Source: Macrostomum hystrix (taxonomy: Eukaryota; Platyhelminthes; Macrostomidae). Taken from it: a stretch of DNA of 64,000 nucleotides. The stretch lies in contig CATNEN010000026.1 in NCBI GenBank assembly GCA_950097015.1, forward strand, positions 124,001 through 188,000, written 5' to 3'. Shown piece after piece: positions 23,826 to 36,300 of this stretch. The position numbers were made by a program, and so were the translations under genes. Position 1 is the stretch's first letter; the number at the start of each line of letters is the position of its first letter. The notes beneath the pieces were generated by a model, which ran no database searches, was not told where the DNA came from, and worked only from the letters and a program-made list of their open reading frames with translations.

Positions 23826-24090
23826 ATTTCACTGACTCCTGAGCACATATGACCTCAGATACCGAATGCAGGCACACACTTAAATATGGGTGTGTAACAT
23901 CTGCCCTGACTTTCTCATCGTCAGGCAGTGTACACTTTCACTGTGCCTTGGAGCCTGCAGGTCGACTCTCAGCGGCTTAAATTTCACCACAAGCCCCCAA
24001 GCCTTCTCTCCGCGGCTGCGGAATCGAGCTCAGGGACCTTGGATCGACAGGCAAACGTGTTGGCCGCTCTGCCACTCACCCCAATATTTT
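23826..24090 (-). mobile_element. tRNA-derived SINE, family 2, best copy
   Basis: The minus strand reads GTGAGTGGCAGAGCGGCC, a good match to the RNA polymerase III A box (TGGCNNAGYGG). About 35 bases later comes GAGCTCGATTCC (B-box-like), and then the family body: AAGGCTTGGGGGCTTG, CTCCAAGGCACAGTG, GATGAGAAAGTCAGG, TGTGCTCAGGAGTCAGTG. It lies about 280 bp upstream of the receptor phosphatase start codon. Confidence 0.75.
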
Positions 24091-24368
24091 CTGAAGCGAG
24101 TTATAATTAAATTATTGCAGTGTTTTGTTTTTTATTGTTGTATGTAGAGTATTTCTAAAGATTTTGTCTTTAAGCTCACTTAAAATTTAGATTTGGAAAA
24201 TATAAATAGGCTAGGCCTAGGTTTCCTTAATGAGCCATTGTATATATTCAAATGTCTCTTTTGCTCAAATTTTCAGCCGATGCTCATTAGTTGCTAGGCT
24301 GAGCCGAAGTGATTGTACTCTGAAGCAAAGGCGGTCACGATTTCACCATACTGAGACGATCAATTACA

Positions 24369-27300
24369 ATGACCGGGGCTTCGCCTATCGATTCTGTCGG
24401 ACGGACCGCCAGTCTGCTGCTGTGCTTGGCCTGTCTGATGCTGACCTACCTGTCCGGCCCGGCACAATGTCAGGGTGAGTCATAATCGCAGTATGCAGTT
24501 GTTTTGTATCAAATTAGAGAACGATAATAGCTTTCTTAGATCATAGGCACGTTCATTCGAATGACTAAGATAACAAAAAATCGTTTCTTGAAGCAATTAT
24601 CTTTGTTCATAAATCTTATTGAATGGTTAGTATGTAATTGGTCTAGTTCAAATGGGCCTGTCTAGATTATTTTGTGGGCGAGTAAAAAAGTTATTTAACA
24701 CTTTCATCACATTGTTGCTCAAAGAATTTATGTCTTCAAAGGATGAGTAATTGGTTTCTTTGTCGTCAATTTCCGGATAACAATGAGCATTAAGATCACG
24801 TCTCGTGCTTTGGCTTTGTCAACAATTACAGTCCGCTAGATTTGACTAGATCTGCGTGAATAAATTTCTGTGAATGCTTGGGACACAATTAGAATGCAAG
24901 TTTGGAAGCTGAAGCCCGATTGGTAGAGAAAGAAAGGAACATAATATTTTAGTAACTTCGTTGGATTTCCAATTTTATGCTCAAATATAGATAAATCAAC
25001 TGTATTAAGTGTCTCGTACTGCGAAGCGGTTGTGACATTCCTTTAACAAATGAAGAATGAAAGAAGTGGTTTCTAAGGCTCTAAACTGAGCCAAATTAAA
25101 CAAAACACAGCGCACAAGCCCGCGCCTCAGCACACAACTTATCTATTTATAGAATCAACTTAAGTAGGGTGGTACAAAGAAAAGTACAGTACACCTCATA
25201 TCCTCTACCAGAAGATCGAAGCCGGACCACAATGAACCGCTAAATTAAATCGCAGAGCCACGTTAAATTCAAATAAAACTAACAGGCATGCGAAATCCGT
25301 AAAAATTTCGAGCGACCAGTCTAGTTAACAGTAAAAAGTATTTGTTTAAATGCAATACAATGCAACACAAGGTGGTCAAAGATTTGGGGGACATTGTCTA
25401 AATGCACTCTCAGTCGCGCGATTCTCCGATGAAGCCAGCATTGTTCGCGTAATTATGCGCAATCGGCGTATTCTGTCAGACAGTCGAAAAACCTCCGCCA
25501 GCTTCCGGCTGAAGCTGAAGTTACCGGCCAGCTTCACGCGTAGAGAAGGCCTCAGTGTGGCTCGCTGATGGAGCCACATGGTCCATGTCTCGGCGTTGTA
25601 GAAGAGTACCGTTTCCGCGACCATCTAGATTAATCGGGTCCTCAGCTATACTGGCAGGCCGTCGCCTGGGACAACGTCACGCTCTGAGCGGAAAGTCATG
25701 CAAGAGCTCTGCGTTAAAGTCACGACCTCCGTCTTTTTGGCGTTGATCTTCCTTCGCAGCGGCAGCAGCTAGACAGTCAAGTAGGCGTTGAGCACCAGCA
25801 GCGTTGGATGACGGCAGAGCACGGATACATACGCGAGCACACCCTCATAGGTGTGCATCTGTCCTGGCTTTCTCATCACGGTCAACACAATATCATTGTG
25901 CCTTGGAGTTGGCCCTCAAGGTTGTGTATTCAAGTCTAAATGTGGCCTCGCCGCGGATTCGAGCTCAGGGACATTGTTGGCGACAGTCGGATGCGTTGCG
26001 AATCTGGCACTTACTCCCTTTTGGATAATCAAGTGGCATTGAATGTTGGTACCCGATTCGTGTATATAAACATATTTTATTAAATCAAGAATATCTCCTA
26101 CCAATGACGACTGCTTGCAACAAAGTATCCTCGTAGTCTCTGATAATAGAACTAATCACGTCATGTTAAGTCTTCAGTATATTTAGAATAAATATTTAGT
26201 TAACTTTCCTGTTGCTTATTACACTTTTGTTTAGTTCTTTCCTCTTTTATTAGGCTTAATCACATTGCTGAATGAATGCCATAACTAACTGAAATGCCGT
26301 TGAAAGAACGGTTTGAGAAGTTGCACTGCTTATCTTGATCGGCAGATAAGCAGTGCAACCTTGAAATCTTGTATCTGTTACACCTTGAAATGGATACTTC
26401 AGTCATCGCTGCGGCCTTTAGGTTTGCTTAGATGTCGTCCCTCCATCGTTTTCTAGCTCGACTTCCTGCGAAAATATCCAGTAAACATTTCTTCAAGGTA
26501 TCGAATTTTATCACTTCTAACTATTTAAATATTTTCTGCTTCAAAGTGCACTTTGAAGTCTTGGCAACACTTTTTCTAAGAAGCATCAAATAACTCGACT
26601 GCGACAAGAGCGTGTAATGCGAACTCTGCGTTCCAGACTGTCCTATTGGTAGCTACGGCACCTACTGCAACTATTCTTGCTTGAACTGCTTCAACAGCGC
26701 AAATTGTTTAAGCTTTAAAAATGAAACCGGAGGTTGCTCAGACGGCATCTGCACCAAGGGCTACGGCCAGCCGCCTCTCTGTCAGACGCCATGTGGAGTT
26801 GGCGCCTTCTCAAACTACTTCGGTTTCAACTGCAGCTTTATGTGCCACTGCAACGGCAGTGTCGGCTGCGATCCAATCAGCGGCAACTGCAACAATGGCT
26901 GCGACTCAGCCTGGATTGGTCCTGGCTGTCAGACCCAGCTACCAGCAATGCGGCTGCCACCGAGTGTGACCTTGAACAATTGCGACGGTCTCACTGTGTC
27001 TTTCCGACGCTTCAACGCCAGCGTGGACGCGGGCTCCAGCTCGGTGGAATCCTACCGTCTGCAGTTTGATAACGGCACCAATGGGCTGATGTGGCTCACT
27101 GTGCAAGACTTTCTTCAGGTGGTATCCGATCCATACATCCTGACGATGCCGTATGCCTCACTGAATGCCAGTCTGTCTTATCAGTTCCGAGTGATGGCAA
27201 AGTTCCACGATCCGTTCTTCACCAACTTCTATGGACCGGCCTCTCCTGCGTCAGGCCCTGTGACACCAGTGTGCATTCGTAAGTGAACTTTGCGTTCATA

Positions 27301-30300
27301 CAGGATTAGTTAGTCGTTGACTTAAACTAGCTCAAATGACAAATTGAAGCCTAGATTTAGTCAGTCGCGAATGTTCTACTTTTACGAGTAATAATCAAAT
27401 ATAGGTACTTGCAAAATATGCTTGTTAGTTAAAGAAAAAAATTATTTCTTGAAAATAGTGGCAAGTGCAGCTCCGACGACTTTGGCGTCATTAACGACAA
27501 TAGCGACGACCACAGCAACAAAAACAACCACTACTAGTACAGCATCGCCATTTAGTAAGTGAAAGTCGCGGTTTGTCCTGATTTGCAGCTTTAATTTTCT
27601 TCCACTGTTGTTGCTGGTGATCGTGCAATTTATTATTGAACTTTTTAGCCTTTGTTTACTTGTAGACTTTGGTCTATTCTCTGTGTGCTGTTTTGATTTA
27701 AACATTTAATTTTGTTACAATCAAGATCCTAAGTAAATGTAGTTAATGCATTGTGAAACTACAAGTTGTAAATTAATTTAATTAGCATTTTTCCTAACAA
27801 TCTTTTGTGTGCTGTGCGTTTTTAATTTTTTTTAGATTTTTTAATTTATAAAATAAAATTATACTTGTAAGTGTTTCTTTTTTCCTTACTACTGATTACT
27901 TCTACATGCTAGCAAAATCTAAATTCCCTTTTGTCAGTTGCCTATCTTCTTTCCGAAATGCCCAACGTTGAGAGTGGCATTGTAGATTCTGCGCTCAAAG
28001 CAAATCCAGTTCATTTCAGCGATGAGTGTCTAAATCTAATAAATCATTAGAAATCTAACTTAAAATAACCATTTATAATGGCACATTTATTATATAATAA
28101 CGCTTTCAACTTAAAATCTAGCATTTTGTATTGGTGCTCTGCGATAAAAAACGAATATTAAAAAGTAAAACATGGTTGTGTAACAAGAGCAGGTCTAAGT
28201 TGACGCATTTTTTCATCAGTTTCATACTCGATAGGGTATGAAAAAAATCACGGAAATACATTATCAATATGAATTCGCAGGTACCTATGTACATACAAGC
28301 ATAGAATTTGTAACCGTTAATATGATGCGATGCAATATGCAACACTATTACTAAGTGCATCATTTAGTCTATGCATTGTTGTGTATCATTGGATCTCTTA
28401 CACCAGAATAGGAAATTCGTATCCAACGAAGAAAAAGTGCTGATTGCGCGATCAACTCACGTAGTTGAATTGAACACGAAGTAAAGCGAGAAATCCAGAT
28501 TTGTAACAAAGAATCTATAAATTAACTCGTCTAAAAATAAAAAAATTGGACAAGCTGTCTTCGGTTATTATTTCTGTATTAGTCTGCGGGACATGCAGAA
28601 GCGGCTACTGCGTTTCCTCAGGTGTAGATTTCATGCTGTTGTCACTGGTAGCTCTTGAGCATTGAGTAGGAGTTGCTGGAGTATGCTCATTGTGTTTTTC
28701 TGGCACGATTTGTCTATTGAAAGGTTCTTGTTCAGTAGATGTGGTAAGATTCTTGTACAGGCTCTCGAACGGTTCTCGTTCAATAGATGTAGTCAGATTC
28801 TTGTACAGGATCTCGAACGGTTCTCGTTCAATAGATGTAGTCAGATTCTTGTACAGGATCTCGAACGGTTCTCGTTCAATAGATGTAGTCAGATTCTTGT
28901 ACAGGATCTCGAACGGTTCTCGTTCAATAGATGTAGTCAGATTCTTGTACAGGATCTCGAACGGTTCTCGTTCAATAGATGTAGTCAGATTCTTGTACAG
29001 GATCTCGAACGGTTCTCGTTCAATAGATGTAGTCAGATTCTTGTACAGGATCTCGAACGGTTCTCGTTCAATAGATGTAGTCAGATTCTTGTACAGGATC
29101 TCGAACGGTTCTCGTTCAATAGATGTAGTCAGATTCTTGTACAGGATCTCGAACGGTTCTCGTTCAATAGATATAGTCAGATTCTTGTACAGGATCTCGA
29201 ACGGTTCTCGTTCAATAGATGTAGTCAGATTCTTGTACAGGATCTCGAACGGTTCTCGTTCAATAGATGTAGTCAGATTCTTGTACAGGATCTCGAACGG
29301 TTCTCGTTCAATAGATGTAGTCAGATTCTTGTACAGGATCTCGAACGGTTCTCGTTCAATAGATGTAGTCAGATTCTTGTACAGGATCTCGAACGGTTCT
29401 CGTTCAATAGATGTAGTTAGATTCTTGTACAGGATCTATAATGGTTCTCGTTCAGTCCATTAAGTTAGAATCTTGTACAGGCTATCGAAAGGTTCTCGTT
29501 CAGAAGATTTACTTAGATTCTTGTTGGGCTCTTCAACGACAATATCAAACTACATCATCACGACACCATACTTTAGACGCTCATAACTCTTATTTCACTG
29601 TTTCAGATTGTCCTACTGGAACGTTTGGCCCCTACTGCAACTACTCCTGCTCAAACTGCTACAACACTGCTCGCTGTTTGAGCTACAGAAATACCAGCGG
29701 AGGTTGCTCAGACGGCATCTGCACCAAGGGCTATGGCCAGCCGCCTCTCTGTCAGACGCCATGTGGAGTTGGCGCCTTCTCAAACTACTTCGGTTTCAAC
29801 TGCAGCTTTATGTGCCACTGCAACGGCAGTGTCGGCTGCGATCCAATCAGCGGCAACTGCAACAATGGCTGCGACTCAGCCTGGATTGGTCCTGGCTGTC
29901 AGACCCAGCTACCAGCAATGCGGCTGCCACCGAGTGTGACCTTGAACAATTGCGACGGTCTCACTGTGTCTTTCCGACGCTTCAACGCCAGCGTGGACGC
30001 GGGCTCCAGCTCGGTGGAATCCTACCGTCTGCAGTTTGATAACGGCACCAATGGGCTGATGTGGCTCACTGTGCAAGACTTTCTTCAGGTGGTATCCGAT
30101 CCATACATCCTGACGATGTCGTATGCCTCACTGAATGCCAGTCTGTCTTATCGGTTCCGAGTGATGGCAAAGTTCCAGGATCCGTTCTTCACCAACTTCT
30201 ATGGACCGGCCTCTCCTGCGTCAGGCCCTGTGACACCAGTGTGCATTCGTAAGTAGATATTATCTATAATTGATCGATTTTTGCTGCTGATAATGAGAGA

Positions 30301-33300
30301 TGCTACAAATAATGAATGTTTCATTGAAAAAAATTATAATGACAGACACAATATTAGTGTTGTCACCTGATTGGTTTTTTGTTAAGCTTTAATGGTGTCT
30401 CATCTCTTTGTTTACAAATTATGCTAGCCACCACAGCTCCGTCTGCTGCCACGCCTCCTCGTAAGTTGTAAAACAAAAATAAAATTTATAATAATCATCA
30501 GTGAAACACTCAGCTAGCTACTTTAAGTAATATGCATTGCGGGGTGTCGGTTTGCGCGCTAATTTAAACTGAATTATTGATGCTAACAGTTTTTCCTAGT
30601 CACAGCTTTTGAATGGGCTAATCCTCGCGCTTGTTGCTCCATTGTGTTTCCTTCTGCAATAATTCACCTGTATTCCTATAGATTTTACAAATATGGCAAT
30701 TTGGTGATTTACACTGTGTTGCTTGTCTAATAACAATTTTGTTCTAATTAGCCTAACCAGGGGCACAGCCGCAGGTACTGCACGGCGCATCTAAAGGCTT
30801 CTGTTAAAATTAGCTCAGAGAGGAACACAATTACTATCACAACAATGCGAAATAGAAATCACATATATCACGGTGCTGTTTTGTTGTTTCACAGTAATGT
30901 CAGGTGTATTTGTTTTACACTTTGTTTCATAGCCTAATAGGTATTACTTAACTATTTGTTAATATATTATAATTAATATGAATAGCTTTATTCTAAATCT
31001 TCTACCTTTAGTATGAGCCTAATATTAAATCGTCAGTTTAAGAGTAGAAATTCCACCCATGGGAAAGAACACGGGGATATTTCATATTTCACAAAGGCTC
31101 CCAAACCGAATGACCGATTTTCGTGAAAGTCCACCAGCTGAATCCAAGTTTTCCGCCCTTTACGAATAACTAACTTTCAAAGCCATACAGGCCAGCATCG
31201 TCGAGATATTCAGCTATCTTTGTCGAAGACCCTAGTGACAATAATAACTAACATTGCTTTGTATAAGCCTCTTTGGCTATCCATATTGGTTTACGCCCTC
31301 CGCAGGCATTCCGCCGATGGGAACCTACGCCATGGTCCCTGTGAACTCCGCCCTCCAGGCTACCTGGAACGCTAGCCATACGCCGACTCTGGTTGCTTAT
31401 AATATCACCGTGACTCCGCTGCGGACTGGCGACTGCGCTATCCTCACCGGCCCTATCACCAGCGTCCGGGTGCCGGTTGCTAACCAGACATATACCTACG
31501 ATGCTGGCGCCTTTTGGACTACTTACCAGGTGAGCTGGAGACTCATGGCACTTCCTACTCGGCGTTAAGGAAATTTCAGTTCCTTCAGGAGCCAAACCTT
31601 CAGGGGCCTCAGAAGACACATTTTCAATTCATTCAGGAGCCACAGCTTCAAATCCTTCAGTAGCCACAGCTTCAAATCCTTCAGAAGCCACAGCTTCAAA
31701 TCCTTCAGAAGCCACAGCTTCAAATCCTTCAGAAGCCACAGCTTGAAATCCTTCAGAAGCCACAGCTTCAAATCCTTCAGAAGCCACAGCTTCAAATCCT
31801 TCAGAAGCCACAGCTTCAAATCCTTCAGAAGCCACAGCTTCAAATCCTTCAGAAGCCACAGCTTCAAATCCTTCAGAAGCCACAGCTTGAAATCCTTCAG
31901 AAGCCACAGCTTCAAATCCTTCAGAAGCCACAGCTTCAAATCCTTCAGAAGCCACAGCTTCAAATCCTTCAGAAGCCACAGCTTCAAATCCTTCAGAAGC
32001 CACAGCTTCAAATCCTTCAGAAGCCACAGCTTCAAATTCTTCAGAAGCCACAGCTTCAAATCCTTCAGAAGCCACAGCTTCAAATCCTTCAGAAGCCACA
32101 GCTTCAAATTCTTCAGAAGCCACAGCTTCAAATCCTTCAGAAGCCACAGCTTCAAATCCTTCAGAAGCCACAGCTTCAAATCCTTCAGAAGCCACAGCTT
32201 CAAATCCTTCAGAAGCCACAGCTTCAAATCCTTCAGTAGCCACAGCTTCAAATCCTTCAGAAGCCACAGCTTCAAATCCTTCAGTAGCCACAGCTTCAAA
32301 TCCTTCAGTAGCCACAGCTTCAAATCCTTCAGAAGCCACAGCTTCAAATCCTTGAGAAGCACAGCTTCAAATCCTTCAGAAGCCACAGCTTCAAATCCTT
32401 CAGAAGCCACAGCTTCAAATCCTTCAGTAGCCACAGCTTCAAATCCTTCAGAAGCCACAGCTTCAAATCCTTCAGAAGCCACAGCTTCAAATCCTTCAGA
32501 AGCCACAGCTTCAAATCCTTCAGAAGCCACAGCTTCAAATCCTTCAGAAGCCACAGCTTCAAATCCTTCAGAAGCCACAACTTCAAATCCTTCAGAAGCC
32601 ACAGCTTCAAATCCTTCAGGAGCCACAGCTTCAAATCCTTCAGAAGCCACAGCTTCAAATCCTTCAGAAGCCACAACTTCAAATCCTTGAGAAGCCACAG
32701 CTTCAAATCCTTCAGAAGCCACAGCTTCAAATCCTTCAGAAGCCACAGCTTCAAATCCTTCAGAAGCCACAGCTTCAAATCCTTCAGAAGCCACAGCTTC
32801 AAATCCTTCAGAAGCCACAGCTTCAAATCCTTGAGAAGCCACAGCTTCAAATCCTTCAGAAGCCACAGCTTCAAATCCTTCAGGAGCCACAGCTTCAAAT
32901 CCTTCAGAAGCCACAGCTTCAAATCCTTCAGAAGCCACAGCTTCAAATCCTTGAGAAGCCACAGCTTCAAATCCTTGAGAAGCCACAGCTTCAAATCCTT
33001 CAGAAGCCACAGCTTCAAATCCTTCAGGAGCCACAGCTTCAAATCCTTCAGAAGCCACAGCTTCAAATCCTTCAGAAGCCACAGCTTCAAATCCTTCAGG
33101 AAGCCACAGCTTCAAATCCTTCAGAAGCCACAGCTTCAAATCCTTCAGAAGCCACAGCTTCAAATCCTTGAGAAGCCACAGCTTCAAATCCTTCAGAAGC
33201 CACAGCTTCAAATCCTTCAGAAGCCACAGCTTCAAATCCTTCAGAAGCCACAGCTTCAAATCCTTCAGAAGCCACAGCTTCAAATCCTTCAGAAGCCACA

Positions 33301-36300
33301 GCTTCAAATCCTTCAGTAGCCACAGCTTCAAATCCTTCAGAAGCCACAGCTTCAAATCCTTCAGAAGCCACAGCTTCAAATCCTTCAGAAGCCACAGCTT
33401 CAAATCCTTCAGAAGCCACAGCTTCAAATCCTTCAGAAGCCACAGCTTCAAATCCTTCAGAAGCCACAGCTTCAAATCCTTCAGAAGCCACAGCTTCAAA
33501 TCCTTCAGAAGCCACAGCTTCAAATCCTTCAGAAGCCACAGCTTCAAATCCTTCAGAAGCCACAACTTCAAATCCTTGAGAAGCCACAGCTTCAAATCCT
33601 TCAGAAGCCACAGCTTCAAATCCTTCAGAAGCCACAGCTTCAAATCCTTCAGAAGCCACAGCTTCAAATCCTTCAGAAGCCACAGCTTCAAATCCTTCAG
33701 AAGCCACAGCTTCAAATCCTTCAGAAGCCACAGCTTCAAATCCTTCAGAAGCCACAGCTTCAAATCCTTCAGGAAGCCACAGCTTCAAATCCTTCAGAAG
33801 CCACAGCTTCAAATCCTTCAGAAGCCACAGCTTCAAATCCTTGAGAAGCCACAGCTTCAAATCCTTCAGAAGCCACAGCTTCAAATCCTTCAGAAGCCAC
33901 AGCTTCAAATCCTTCAGAAGCCACAGCTTCAAATCCTTCAGAAGCCACAGCTTCAAATCCTTCAGAAGCCACAGCTTCAAATCCTTCAGAAGCCACAGCT
34001 TCAAATCCTTCAGAAGCCACAGCTTCAAATCCTTCAGAAGCACAGCTTCAAATCCTTCAGAAGCCACAGCTTCAAATCCTTGAGAAGCCACAGCTTCAAA
34101 TCCTTCAGAAGCCACAGCTTCAAATCCTTCAGAAGCCACAGCTTCAAATCCTTCAGAAGCCACAGCTTCAAATCCTTCAGAAGCCACAGCTTCAAATCCT
34201 TCAGAAGCCACAGCTTCAAATCCTTGAGAAGCACAGCTTCAAATCCTTCAGAAGCCACAGCTTCAAATCCTTGAGAAGCCACAGCTTCAAATCCTTCAGA
34301 AGCCACAGCTTCAAATCCTTCAGAAGCCACAGCTTCAAATCCTTCAGAAGCACAGCCTCAAATCCTTCAGAAGCCACAGCTTCAAATCCTTCAGAAGCAC
34401 AGCTTCAAATCCTTCAGAAGCCACAGCTTCAAATCCTTCAGAAGCCACAGCTTCAAATCCTTCAGAAGCCACAGCTTCAAATCCTTCAGAAGCCACAGCT
34501 TCAAATCCTTCAGAAGCACAGCTTCAAATCCTTCAGAAGCCACAACTTCAAATCTTTCAGAAGCCACAGCTTCAAATCCTTCAGTAGCCACAGCTTCAAA
34601 TCCTTCAGAAGCCACAGCTTCAAATCCTTCTGGTGCTATCACTTGAGATCCCAAGGAGCGAAAAATTCAGGTACTTTTCGCCGACCGGTGCAGGTCTTTA
34701 TATACTAACTTAATTCAACGCGAATCCTTAAGGCCGCTCGAGAACCTTATTTTGACAACCAATCAGGACTGAAATGAGTTTTTTCGTGCCCGCATCCGCA
34801 GGTGTCCGCATTCAGCATTGACAGTACTAACGAAGTCAGTCCCGTGGTTACAGCCACCTTAACCACAGCGGAGGCCAGACCATCCACACCTGTCACTATT
34901 AGCCTACTAGGCAAGGGCACCGATTCGCTGAATTTCACCTGGTCTCCGCCGGCTTGCAATCTGCGACTCGGCTCTATACGCGAATATCAGTACTTTGTGT
35001 ACCAGATATCCGGTGCGAACCGGTTGGAAATTACCAAGGGCCGGCCTACCGCTGTTCAGGTGGTGCCGCTGCTAGGCCTGATACCATTCACCAGCTATAA
35101 TATTAGCATTAGCTATATTAACTCAGTAGGCACTTCGCCTGATGCTGTGCTCAGCCTCACTACGGACGCTGCTCGTAAGTTTCTCCTTTGACAATGCGTT
35201 CTGTTAGTATAATAGTTTGCTGGAATTTTGTGTCTGTTCTGTGTGTGTGAACATCCTGCGATTAATAATAATAAATATACTTTATCAGCTTCCCTCATTC
35301 AGCTTCCCTCATCCAACTTCCCTCACCCAGCTTCCTTCATCCTGCTTCCCTCATCCAACTTCCCTGATCCAGCTTCCCTCATCCAGCTTTCCTCATCGAG
35401 CTTCCATCATCCAGCTTCCCTTATCCAGCTTACATCATCCAGCTTCCCTGATCTAGCTTCACTCACCCAGCTTTCCTCATCCGAATTCCCTCATCCAGCT
35501 TCTATCATCCAGCTTCCCTCATCCAGCTTCCATCATCCAGCTTCCCTGATCCAAATTCCCTCATCCAGCTTCCCTGATCCAGCTTCCCTCATCCAGCTTC
35601 CCTGATCCAGCTTCCCTCATCCAGCTTCCCTGATCCAGCTTCCCTCATCCAGCTTCCCTCATCCAGCTTCCATCATCAAGCTTCATTGATCCAGCTTCCC
35701 TCATCCAACTTCCATCATCCAGCTTCCCTCATCCAGCTTCCATCATCCAGCTTCCCTCATCCAGCTTCCCTCATCCAGCTTCCCTCATTCGTTCCTTCAT
35801 TCAGAGAACATTAAGCTTGACAAAAAAGACATTGAAATGAATTGACAAAAGTCTCTCGAATGCTTAAATTTCTACATTCGGAGCCGCAGCCTTTTCAGTA
35901 GTACAATTGTGTTTTTCTGTGGGTTAATGAAAGTTCTAAAAGTTTTATTTATATAATCGTTATTTTTATATTCAGTTATTAATTTTTTTATCTGGTTCGA
36001 TCCCAAGTACTAACCAATTAACAACTGCCTGTTTTGTACATTTTTATGAACCGTTCGGTTCGCTTAGCAATAACCAGCCCCGACCCCGTGTGTGTGACAT
36101 CTGCTTTATGCAATACTCGGTGAACAGACTATACTCGCTACTTGCAGCCACCACAACTCCGTTATCGACTTCAACTACAGCATCAACTACTACTACTACT
36201 ACTACTAGTACTACCACTACCACTACTACTACTACGAGTACAACTGCAACAACCCCAGCGTCAACAACTGTTTCTTCTACTACGAGTACTACTAGTCCGC

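Noticed and set aside
28662-29463. Open frames of about 250 codons (SQILVQDLERFSFNRC and similar)
   Set aside because: 48-bp tandem repeat in an intron; the true exon starts only at 29607 after a normal acceptor.
31565-33763. A 732-codon minus-strand open frame (LKLWLLKD / EGFEAVAS repeats)
   Set aside because: It is a product of the 24-bp period within a phosphatase intron. Open frames appear on both strands and change identity wherever a 23- or 25-bp unit shifts the frame; flanking exons on the plus strand splice across it in phase.
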